Of a stretch of 64,000 nt of DNA, positions 42,808 through 50,425 are shown in pieces. Both the position numbers and the translations under genes were made by a program. The stretch is from Bisbaumannia sp015645095. GTDB lineage: Bacteria; Pseudomonadota; Gammaproteobacteria; Pseudomonadales; Halomonadaceae. Location of the stretch: the NCBI GenBank assembly GCA_036871055.1, contig CP141893.1, forward strand, positions 2,852,001 to 2,916,000, given 5' to 3'. The notes under the pieces are model-generated. The model searched no databases. It was not told where the DNA came from and saw only the letters and a program-made list of their open reading frames with translations. Numbering within the stretch: position 1 is the stretch's first letter; each line of letters opens with the position of its first letter.

Positions 42808-44883
42808 ATGGCGGCGCTTCTCGGCCTGCGCGGCAAGTCCGTGGTTACGCTTCTCTTCGCCTGTCTGCTGGCCCTGCTGCCGGCGGCACTGATCGGCTGG
42901 AAGGCCGTGGACGAGGTACGGCGACACTTCGCCAGCGCCTATGCCGAGCAGTACACCCTGCTGCAGATGCAGCGCATCATGGCCCCCCTGAGCCGTGAGC
43001 TGGCACTCTCCCGGCGCTTCGCCGACTCCATCGTCACCCGCGAATGGCTGCGCGCCCCGGACGACCCCGAGCGCCGCGAGCGTTTCTTCCGCGAGGCGGA
43101 GGGCTATCGCCAGCAGTTCACCAGCGGCGCCTTCTTTATCGTCGAGCACGCCAGCGGCGACTACTATTTCAGCGACGGCGCCGTTGGCGATGGCGACGCC
43201 AGCAATGGGCAAGGGCCCCGGGAGAGGCGCCCCGCCTACCGCCTCTCGCCGCAGCGCGAGGAGGATGCCTGGTACTTCGCCACCATGGCGAGCCGCGCCA
43301 CCCACAATATCAACGTCAACGTCGACCGAGCCCTGGATCGCACCATGATCTGGCTCAATATCAAGGTCATGGACGCCGGCGAGCCACTGGGCCTGGCCGG
43401 CGGCAGCATCGATCTCAGCGACTTCCTCGACCGCTTTATCCGCTCGGCCCCGGCGGGCATCACGCCGATGATCATCGATAGCCGTGGTGCGCTCCAGGCC
43501 CACGCCGACCCCGAGCGGATCGCCCTGAGCTCCGTCAACCTCTCCCAGACCCTGGATGGCGACCACGGCCTCTACGCCATGCTGGAAACGCCGGCCCAGC
43601 GCGAGGCCCTGCGTGCCGCCATCCAGCAGACCACCCGGCGGCCCGGCGAGATTGCCACCCTGGAGACCAGCCTGGAGGGCGAGCCCCGCCTGCTGACCCT
43701 GGGCTACATTCCCGAGCTGCGCTGGCTGCTGGTCACGGCCCTGGATCTCAGTGCCTACCCGCTCCTCGATAGCCGCTGGTTCTGGCCCATGGTGGCGGCC
43801 CTGGGATTGATCCTGGCCACCCTGATGGGGGCCTTCGCCTATGCCACCCACCGTCTGATCCTGCGCCCCCTGCGGCGCCTGACCCTCTCGGCCCAGGCCA
43901 TCGCCGGCGGCGACTACAGCCCGCGGCTACCCACCGGCCGCGACGACGAGATCGGCACCCTCTCCCAGGCCTTCTCGCGCATGGCCAACCAGGTGGAACG
44001 CTATACCCGTGACCTGGAAGGCCAGGTGCGCGAGCGCACCCGGGACCTGGAGGCGGCCCACGCGGAGATGGCCGCCGCCCACCAGCAGCTCGGCGACTCC
44101 ATCCAGTACGCCAGCATCATCCAGCGCGCCATCCTGCCGGACAACCAGCTGGAGCGGCACCTGGCCCACCACTACGGGGTGCTGTGGAAGCCCCGGGACA
44201 CCGTGGGCGGCGACTTCTACGTGTTTCGCGCCACGGGCCACGGTTACCTGCTGGGGGTGGTGGACTGCGCCGGCCACGGCGTGCCCGGGGCCATGATGAC
44301 CATGCTCGCCCGGGCCCTGATCGACCAGGCCATCGCCCGGCATAGCGCCGATGACCCCGCCGCCCTGCTCACCGAGATCGACCATCGCGGCCGCGAGCTG
44401 CTGCCCGCCGAACGCCTGCCCTCCTCCATCGCCACCAATATGGACCTGGGCCTGGTGTGGGTCGATCCCCGGCGCGAGCGGCTCACCTATGCCGGCGCCA
44501 AGATCGACCTCTACGCCAGCGACGGGGAGTCCCTGACCCGCCTGCCGGCCAACAAGCGCGCCATCGGCCACCGCCGGCCGGGCCACTATGTGAACCAGAC
44601 CCTGGCCATCGACGCAGACCACAGCTACTACCTGTGCAGTGACGGCTTCCTCGACCAGGCCGGCGGCAGCCACGGCTTCGGCTTCGGCAACCCACGCTTC
44701 GAGGCCCTGCTCAAGGATCAGGCCAAGCGCCCCCTGGCCGAACAGATGCGCGCCTTCGAGGCGGCCCTCTCGGCCTACCAAGGCGAGCTGCCCCAGCGCG
44801 ACGACATCACCCTGCTGGCCTTTCGTGCCGAGCCCGCCGCGGGCCCGGCGTCCCACTCGCCGACAGACGCCCAACCAGATTAG
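42808..44883 (+). CDS. siaA: SiaA-type PP2C phosphatase with HAMP domain
   Basis: A 691-residue membrane phosphatase. Helix 1 is VVTLLFACLLALLPAALIG and a periplasmic sensor of about 290 residues follows. Helix 2 (FWPMVAALGLILATLMGAFAYA) leads to HAMP (RLILRPLRRLTLSAQAIAGGDY) and a coiled coil (GQVRERTRDLEAAHAEMAAA). The C-terminal PP2C/SpoIIE domain has GGDFYVFRATGHGYLLGVVDCAGHGVPGAMM and DDITLLAF. In P. aeruginosa SiaA dephosphorylates SiaC and thereby activates the cyclase SiaD. The gene order here is exactly siaA-B-C-D. Confidence 0.93.
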   Translation: MAALLGLRGKSVVTLLFACLLALLPAALIGWKAVDEVRRHFASAYAEQYTLLQMQRIMAPLSRELALSRRFADSIVTREWLRAPDDPERRERFFREAEGYRQQFTSGAFFIVEHASGDYYFSDGAVGDGDASNGQGPRERRPAYRLSPQREEDAWYFATMASRATHNINVNVDRALDRTMIWLNIKVMDAGEPLGLAGGSIDLSDFLDRFIRSAPAGITPMIIDSRGALQAHADPERIALSSVNLSQTLDGDHGLYAMLETPAQREALRAAIQQTTRRPGEIATLETSLEGEPRLLTLGYIPELRWLLVTALDLSAYPLLDSRWFWPMVAALGLILATLMGAFAYATHRLILRPLRRLTLSAQAIAGGDYSPRLPTGRDDEIGTLSQAFSRMANQVERYTRDLEGQVRERTRDLEAAHAEMAAAHQQLGDSIQYASIIQRAILPDNQLERHLAHHYGVLWKPRDTVGGDFYVFRATGHGYLLGVVDCAGHGVPGAMMTMLARALIDQAIARHSADDPAALLTEIDHRGRELLPAERLPSSIATNMDLGLVWVDPRRERLTYAGAKIDLYASDGESLTRLPANKRAIGHRRPGHYVNQTLAIDADHSYYLCSDGFLDQAGGSHGFGFGNPRFEALLKDQAKRPLAEQMRAFEAALSAYQGELPQRDDITLLAFRAEPAAGPASHSPTDAQPD

Positions 44884-44891
44884 GAGCCTCC

Positions 44892-45425
44892 ATGGATCTA
44901 TTGAGCATGCGGGAAAGCTATCAGCGTGATCGGGTCATGCTGTGCTTCAATGGCCCCATCTCGCGCAGCCTGATCGAGGAGATCGGCAAGGCGCTGCGCA
45001 ACTACCTGGACACCCAGCAGACCGCCCCCGCCGCGGCCATGGATGTCTTCGCCGCCTATATCGAGATGACCCAGAACATCCGCCACTATGCGCGCCGCCA
45101 GGGCTATGGCGAGGAGCAGGCCTCGGCCACCGTGGTGGTCTCCCAGGATGACCAGGGACGCTATCAGGTCTCCGCGGGCAACCTGGTGGAGACCCCCGAC
45201 GGCGAGCGCCTGGTCGACACCATCGAAGGGCTGCGAGGGCTCGACAAGGCCGAGCTCAAGGCCGCCTACAAGCGTCAACTGCGTCAGCCCCGGGACGAGG
45301 CCTCGCCCAGCGGCGCCGGCCTGGGCCTGCTGGATATCGCCCGCAAGTCGAGCCAGCCGATGCGCGCTTCGCTGCAGCCCTTGTCCGCGCAGCAAAGCTT
45401 CTTTAGCCTGACAGCCACCATCTGA
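44892..45425 (+). CDS. siaB: SiaB-type SiaC kinase
   Basis: A 177-residue GHKL-like kinase. EMTQNIRHYARRQGYGEEQ holds the ATP N-box and SPSGAGLGLLDIARKSS the glycine-rich lid. In P. aeruginosa SiaB phosphorylates SiaC on a Thr and opposes SiaA. It follows siaA by 8 bp and is 8 bp before siaC, so the four genes form one transcript. Confidence 0.92.
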   Translation: MDLLSMRESYQRDRVMLCFNGPISRSLIEEIGKALRNYLDTQQTAPAAAMDVFAAYIEMTQNIRHYARRQGYGEEQASATVVVSQDDQGRYQVSAGNLVETPDGERLVDTIEGLRGLDKAELKAAYKRQLRQPRDEASPSGAGLGLLDIARKSSQPMRASLQPLSAQQSFFSLTATI

Positions 45426-45433
45426 TACCCACC

Positions 45434-45829
45434 ATGACCATGATTCCCGACCTCGACATTCCCGGCAGTCAGTCCACCCCGACCATCCACAGCGACTGGG
45501 CCGCCGGCCGGCTGACCATGCAGGGCGACTCCTACCCGGAGAACTCCTATGACCTCTTCGACCAGGTGATCGCCTGGGTGCAGGGCTTCTTGAACGAAGC
45601 ACAGCGCCCCCTGACCCTGGAGCTGACCCTGGTCTACCTCAACACCTCCTCGGTGAAGGCGATGATGGATATCTTCGACCTGCTGGAAGAGGCCCACGAG
45701 CAGGGCCGCCAGGTCGCCGTGACCTGGCACTATGATGCCCGCAACGAGCGCATCGCCGAGCTCGCCGAAGAGTTCAAGGAGGACTGCAGCTACCCCTTCG
45801 CCATCACCCCGACCCCGGTGAGCGCATGA
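45434..45829 (+). CDS. siaC: SiaC-type regulatory phosphoprotein
   Basis: A 131-residue DUF1987/SiaC protein with SpoIIAA-like core. The segment LVYLNTSSVKAMMDIFDLLEEA contains the conserved phospho-acceptor Thr (Thr71 here, Thr68 in P. aeruginosa). Unphosphorylated SiaC binds and activates the diguanylate cyclase. The last codons overlap the siaD ATG (ATGA). Confidence 0.93.
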   Translation: MTMIPDLDIPGSQSTPTIHSDWAAGRLTMQGDSYPENSYDLFDQVIAWVQGFLNEAQRPLTLELTLVYLNTSSVKAMMDIFDLLEEAHEQGRQVAVTWHYDARNERIAELAEEFKEDCSYPFAITPTPVSA

Positions 45830-46608
45830 AGGCCCGGGGCGAGGAGGGGCTGCTGGAGCGAGTCGCCGCGCTACTCGCCGAGCCCCGGCATGCCGAACAC
45901 CCCCTGCGCGAGGCCCTGGAGGCCCTCTACCTGCAGCACCGCGACCAGCAGGAGCAACTGGACCGGCTGATGGCCATCTCCGATCGCTACCAGGCCCTGG
46001 CCCGGGAGGCCCAGCAGGTCACCGAGAAGCGCTACGAGCGGGCCGTGAAGCGGCAGAAGAAGCTGTCGCGGATCTCCGACCGCTACCAGGCACTGATGCG
46101 CGAGCGCAACCAGGCCCTGCATCAGGAGGCGCATCACGACCCGCTCACCGAGCTGCCCAATCGACGCCTGATCGACGAGCGCCTGGCGCGCCTCGACCGG
46201 GAGGGGCGCCGCTATACCCTGGCGCTGCTGGATATCGACCACTTCAAGCAGGTCAATGACGCCCACGGTCACGACGTCGGCGACGAACTGCTGGTCGCGA
46301 TCACCCGCACCATGCGCCAGGGCCTGCGCGACTATGACCTCTGCGGTCGCTGGGGCGGCGAGGAGTTCCTGCTGCTGCTGGGCAATACCGGCCTGGAAGA
46401 AGCCTCACGCATCGTCGACCGCTTGCGTGCCCGGCTGGCCCAGGTGCGGGTACCCAGCGGCGACCAGTGGCTCTCGGTCACCCTGAGCGCCGGACTCAGC
46501 GAGCACCGGGATGGCGAACCCTACCTGGCGACGCTACAGCGGGCCGACCAGGCGCTCCTCGAAGCCAAGCGCGAGGGCCGCGACCGCAGCCAGCTGGCCT
46601 CGGGCTAG
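45826..46608 (+). CDS. siaD: SiaD-type diguanylate cyclase
   Basis: A 260-residue GGDEF protein that makes c-di-GMP and controls aggregation/biofilm in P. aeruginosa. Residues about 40-105 form a coiled-coil stalk (SDRYQALAREAQQVTEKRYERAVKRQ, a SDRYQAL motif repeated). The cyclase domain has DPLTELPNRRLID, DIDHFKQVNDAHGHDVGD and active-site GGEEF in CGRWGGEEFLLLL. RDYD five residues upstream of GGEEF is an intact product-inhibition I-site. The coding end is followed by a second, diverged copy of the last 19 codons. Confidence 0.93.
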   Translation: MKARGEEGLLERVAALLAEPRHAEHPLREALEALYLQHRDQQEQLDRLMAISDRYQALAREAQQVTEKRYERAVKRQKKLSRISDRYQALMRERNQALHQEAHHDPLTELPNRRLIDERLARLDREGRRYTLALLDIDHFKQVNDAHGHDVGDELLVAITRTMRQGLRDYDLCGRWGGEEFLLLLGNTGLEEASRIVDRLRARLAQVRVPSGDQWLSVTLSAGLSEHRDGEPYLATLQRADQALLEAKREGRDRSQLASG

Positions 46609-46681
46609 CGCGCCGCTCTCCAGGGCCCTGCTGGAAGCCAAGCGCGACGGCCGCGACCGCAGCCAGCTGGCCTCGGGCTAA
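46552..46681 (+). repeat. Duplicated siaD 3' end
   Basis: Codons ALLEAKREGRDRSQLASG-stop at 46552-46608 recur at 46625-46681 as ALLEAKRDGRDRSQLASG-stop, 73 bp downstream. The differences are GCG/GCC, CTC/CTG twice, GAG/GAC and TAG/TAA, so almost all are synonymous. The second copy is an untranslated relic of a diverged siaD tail. Confidence 0.9.
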
Positions 46682-46712
46682 CCGCTCCCCGCGGCACATG
46701 CCGGCGCCTACG

Positions 46713-46740
46713 AAAAAGGGCACCCCGAGGGGTGCCCTTT
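46713..46740. terminator. Bidirectional terminator between siaD and sucD
   Basis: AAAAAGGGCACCCC-GA-GGGGTGCCCTTT is a perfect stem with A and T runs on either side, between convergent operons. Confidence 0.9.
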
Positions 46741-46765
46741 GCGTTACGCCGCAGGCGGGACAGGC

Positions 46766-47638
46766 TTACCAGCCGGTCACTTCCTTCAGGGCATCGCCGA
46801 TGTGCGCCAGGGAGCGCACGGTCTTGACGCCGGCGTCTTCCAGGGCGGCGAACTTCTCGTCCGCGGTGCCCTTGCCGCCGGAGATGATGGCGCCCGCATG
46901 GCCCATGCGCTTGCCCGGAGGGGCGGTCACGCCGGCGATGTAGGAGACCACCGGCTTGGAGACGTTGGCCTTGATGTAGGCGGCCGCCTCTTCCTCGGCG
47001 GTGCCGCCGATCTCACCGATCATCACGATGGCTTCGGTCTGCGGGTCCTTCTCGAACATCTCGAGGATATCGATGAAGTTGGAGCCCGGGATGGGGTCGC
47101 CGCCGATGCCCACGCAGGTGGACTGACCGAAGCCGTGGTCGGTGGTCTGCTTGACGGCTTCATAGGTCAGGGTGCCGGAGCGGGAGACGATACCCACCTT
47201 GCCCGGCTGGTGGATATGACCCGGCATGATGCCGATCTTGCACTCGCCCGGGGTGATCACGCCGGGGCAGTTCGGGCCGATCAGGCGCACGCCCAGCTCG
47301 TCGCACTTCACCTTGGCGTCGAGCATGTCGAGGGTGGGGATGCCCTCGGTGATGCAGACGATCAGCTTGATGCCGCCGTTGGCGGCTTCCAGGATGGAGT
47401 CCTTGCAGAACGGGGCCGGCACGTAGATCACGCTGGCCTCGGCGCCGGTGGCTTCCACGGCTTCCTTGACGGTGTTGAACACCGGCAGGCCCAGGTGGGT
47501 CTGGCCACCCTTGCCCGGAGTCACGCCGCCGACCATCTGGGTGCCGTAGGCGATCGCCTGTTCGGAGTGGAAGGTCCCCTGGCCGCCGGTGAAGCCCTGG
47601 CAGATGACCTTGGTGCTCTTGTCGATCAGGATGCTCAT
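46766..47638 (-). CDS. sucD: Succinyl-CoA synthetase alpha subunit
   Basis: A 290-residue CoA-binding/phosphohistidine subunit that conserves energy as ATP or GTP in the TCA cycle. N-terminal STKVICQGFTGGQGTFHSEQA is the CoA-binding Rossmann region; GPNCPGVITPGECKIGIMPG and GHAGAIISGGKGTADEK (with the phosphorylated His) are diagnostic. The ATG overlaps the sucC TAA by one base (TAATG). Last gene of the sdh-suc operon. Confidence 0.96.
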   Translation of the reverse strand: MSILIDKSTKVICQGFTGGQGTFHSEQAIAYGTQMVGGVTPGKGGQTHLGLPVFNTVKEAVEATGAEASVIYVPAPFCKDSILEAANGGIKLIVCITEGIPTLDMLDAKVKCDELGVRLIGPNCPGVITPGECKIGIMPGHIHQPGKVGIVSRSGTLTYEAVKQTTDHGFGQSTCVGIGGDPIPGSNFIDILEMFEKDPQTEAIVMIGEIGGTAEEEAAAYIKANVSKPVVSYIAGVTAPPGKRMGHAGAIISGGKGTADEKFAALEDAGVKTVRSLAHIGDALKEVTGW

Positions 47639-48804
47639 TACTTGCCCTCCGCTGCCTTGACCACCTGCTGAGCGGCGTCGCTCAGGCTGGTCGCAGCGAT
47701 GATGTTCAGACCGCTGGAGGCCAGCTTCTCGGCACCCAGCTCGGCGTTGGTGCCTTCCAGGCGCACCACGACCGGCACGTTGACACCGACCTGCTCGACG
47801 GCACCGATGATGCCCTCGGCGATCATGTCACAGCGCACGATGCCGCCGAAGATGTTGACCAGCACCGCCTTGACGTTGTCGTCGGAGAGGATCAGCTTGA
47901 ACGCCTCGGCGACCCGCTCCTTGGTGGCGCCGCCGCCCACGTCCAGGAAGTTGGCCGGCTTGCCGCCGTTCAGGTTGACGATGTCCATGGTGCCCATGGC
48001 CAGGCCAGCGCCGTTGACCATGCAGCCGATGTTGCCGTCCAGGGCCACGTAGTTCAGTTCCCACTCGGCCGCCTCGGCCTCGCGAGCGTCCTCCTGGGAG
48101 GGATCGCGCATCGCCTGCAGGTCCGGGTGGCGATAGAGGGCGTTGCTGTCCAGGTTGATCTTGGCGTCGAGGCAGTGCAGGTTGCCTTCCTCGGTGATCA
48201 CCAGCGGGTTGATCTCGAGCAGCGCCAGATCCTTGTCGTGGAACAGCTTGGAGAGACCCAGGAAGATCTTGGTGAACTGCTTCACCTGGTTGCCGGACAG
48301 GCCCAGGGCGAAGGCCAGCTCACGGGCCTGGTAGGGCTGAGCGCCGACCAGCGGGTCGATCTCGGCCTTGAGGATCTTCTCGGGGGTCTCCTCGGCGACC
48401 TTCTCGATCTCCACGCCGCCTTCGGTGGAGGCCATGAAGACCACGCGACGGGTGGTACGGTCGACCACGGCGCCCAGGTAGAGCTCGGAGGCGATATCGG
48501 TGCAGTTCTCGACCAGGATCTTGGCCACCGGCTGACCGTTGGCGTCGGTCTGGTAGGTCACCAGGTTCTTGCCCAGCCACTGCTCGGCGAAGGCCTTGGC
48601 CTCGGCCGGATCCTTGATCAGCTTGACGCCACCGGCCTTACCGCGGCCACCGGCGTGCACCTGGGCCTTGACGACCCACATGTCGCCACCGATCTTCTTG
48701 CAGGCCTCGGCGGCTTCTTCGGGAGTGTCCACGGCGAAGCCCTTGGACACCGGCAGACCATAGTCGGCAAACAGCTGTTTGCCCTGATACTCGTGAAGGT
48801 TCAT
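47638..48804 (-). CDS. sucC: Succinyl-CoA synthetase beta subunit
   Basis: A 388-residue ATP-grasp subunit. MNLHEYQGKQLFADYGLPVSKG is the conserved N-terminus; VVKAQVHAGGRGKAGGVKL binds nucleotide, LLEINPLVITEEG coordinates metal, and NIFGGIVRCDMIAEGI is at the subunit contact. Start 48804 is fixed by the family N-terminus; the longer frame upstream is untranslated sequence containing hairpins. Coupled to sucD by a 1-bp overlap. Confidence 0.96.
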   Translation of the reverse strand: MNLHEYQGKQLFADYGLPVSKGFAVDTPEEAAEACKKIGGDMWVVKAQVHAGGRGKAGGVKLIKDPAEAKAFAEQWLGKNLVTYQTDANGQPVAKILVENCTDIASELYLGAVVDRTTRRVVFMASTEGGVEIEKVAEETPEKILKAEIDPLVGAQPYQARELAFALGLSGNQVKQFTKIFLGLSKLFHDKDLALLEINPLVITEEGNLHCLDAKINLDSNALYRHPDLQAMRDPSQEDAREAEAAEWELNYVALDGNIGCMVNGAGLAMGTMDIVNLNGGKPANFLDVGGGATKERVAEAFKLILSDDNVKAVLVNIFGGIVRCDMIAEGIIGAVEQVGVNVPVVVRLEGTNAELGAEKLASSGLNIIAATSLSDAAQQVVKAAEGK

Positions 48805-48837
48805 CGTGTCATGCCATTGGTTGCATGTGACTCGAAC

Positions 48838-48932
48838 GGTGATCCGGTGACGCGCCTCACGGCGAGGCATCGGATCACCACCGATCGCGCCCGATACATC
48901 GCCGGGCGCGCCGCGCCGCTCGTCGGCGGCGC
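48838..48932 (-). repeat. Three consecutive hairpins between lpd and sucC
   Basis: GGTGATCCG...CGGATCACC (48838-48879, with an inner GCCTC/GAGGC helix), CGCGCCCG...CGGGCGCG (48886-48910) and GCGCCGC...GCGGCGC (48913-48932) fill most of the 136-bp gap. None has a T tail. They probably act as an mRNA processing or stability element rather than a strong stop. Confidence 0.7.
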
Positions 48933-48940
48933 TTGTTGTC

Positions 48941-50377
48941 TTACTTGCGCTTCTTGCGGTTGGCCATATGGATGGCGTGGCCTTCGACGGCGAGTGCCGC
49001 TTCATGGACCGCTTCCGACATGGTCGGGTGCGCGTAACAGGTCAGCGCCAGGTCCTCGGCGCTGGAGCCGAACTCCATGGCGATCACGCCCTGGGCGATC
49101 ATCTCGCCGGCATGCTGGCCGACGATATGCATGCCCAGGATGCGGTCGGTCTCGGCATCGGCGATGATCTTGGCCTGGCCCTCGGTGGCGTTGTTGGCCA
49201 TGGCGCGGCCGCTGGCGGCGAACGGGAAGGCACCGGTCTTGACCTCGATGCCCTGGGCCTTGGCGTCCTGCTCGGTCATGCCGACCCAGGCCACTTCCGG
49301 GAAGGTGTAGATCACGCTGGGGATGGCGTCGTAGTTCATCTCGGCCTTATGGCCGGCGATGATGTCCGCCACCATGATGCCCTCTTCGGAAGCCTTGTGG
49401 GCCAGCATCGGGCCACGCACCACGTCGCCGATGGCGTAGACGCCCGGCACGCTGGTGCGGCACTGGTCGTCGACGAAGATGAAGCCGCGCTCGTCCAGCT
49501 TGACGCCGGCGTCGTCGCCCAGCAGGCCCTGGGTGTAGGGACGGCGGCCCACGCAGACGATCAGCTTGTCGAAGACCTGCTCCTGCTCGCCCTTGGCGTC
49601 GGTGTACTTGACCACCACCTCGTCGCCCTTGACCTCGGAGCCGGTGACCCGGGCACCCAGCTTGATGTCCATGCCCTGCTTCTTGAGCAGTTTCTGGGTC
49701 TCCTTGGCGATGGCGCTATCGACCATCGGCAGGAAGGAGTCCATGGCCTCCAGCACGGTGACCTCGGAGCCCAGGCGGTTCCACACGCTGCCCAGCTCCA
49801 GGCCGATCACGCCGGCGCCGATCACGCCGAGGCGCTTGGGCGTTTCCTGGAACTCCAGGGCGCCGGTGGAATCGACGATCAGGCCCTCGGTGAGCGGGGT
49901 CGGCGGAATCTCCACCGGCACGGAGCCGGAGGCGATGACGATGTGGTCGGCCTCGTAGACGGCGCTCTCGCCATCCTTGCTGACCTCCACCTGCTTGCCG
50001 GAGAGCACCTTGCCGGCGCCTTCCAGGGCGGTGACGCCGTTGGCCTTGAACAGGCCGGCGATGCCGCCGGTCAGGTTCTTAACGATCTTGTCCTTGCGGG
50101 CCATCATCTTCTTGACGTCCATCTGGACGTCGCTGGCCTGGATACCCATGTCGTCGAAGTCGTGCTGCGCCTCGACGAACTTGTGGGAGGCCTCGAGCAG
50201 CGCCTTGGACGGGATACAGCCCACGTTCAGGCAGGTGCCGCCGTGAACGACATTGCCTTCCTTGCCGATCCACTTCTCGACACAGGCGGTCTTCAGCCCC
50301 AGCTGGGCGGCACGAATGGCGGCTACGTAGCCGCCGGGGCCAGCACCGATGACGATCACATCAAATTTATCGGCCAT
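48941..50377 (-). CDS. lpd: Dihydrolipoyl dehydrogenase (E3)
   Basis: A 478-residue FAD disulphide oxidoreductase that reoxidises lipoamide of the 2-oxoglutarate dehydrogenase complex. FAD motif DVIVIGAGPGGYVAAIRAAQLG, redox-active CLNVGC (in GGTCLNVGCIPSK), NAD motif GVIGAGVIGLELGSVW, and C-terminal YAHPTMSEAVHEAAL with the catalytic His. Placed between sucB and sucC, as in pseudomonads (lpdG), so it is probably the complex-specific E3. Confidence 0.95.
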   Translation of the reverse strand: MADKFDVIVIGAGPGGYVAAIRAAQLGLKTACVEKWIGKEGNVVHGGTCLNVGCIPSKALLEASHKFVEAQHDFDDMGIQASDVQMDVKKMMARKDKIVKNLTGGIAGLFKANGVTALEGAGKVLSGKQVEVSKDGESAVYEADHIVIASGSVPVEIPPTPLTEGLIVDSTGALEFQETPKRLGVIGAGVIGLELGSVWNRLGSEVTVLEAMDSFLPMVDSAIAKETQKLLKKQGMDIKLGARVTGSEVKGDEVVVKYTDAKGEQEQVFDKLIVCVGRRPYTQGLLGDDAGVKLDERGFIFVDDQCRTSVPGVYAIGDVVRGPMLAHKASEEGIMVADIIAGHKAEMNYDAIPSVIYTFPEVAWVGMTEQDAKAQGIEVKTGAFPFAASGRAMANNATEGQAKIIADAETDRILGMHIVGQHAGEMIAQGVIAMEFGSSAEDLALTCYAHPTMSEAVHEAALAVEGHAIHMANRKKRK

Positions 50378-50425
50378 TGAATCTTTCCTGTTGATCGGTT
50401 CGCGTTTGAGTCCGGTAGATGGCGC

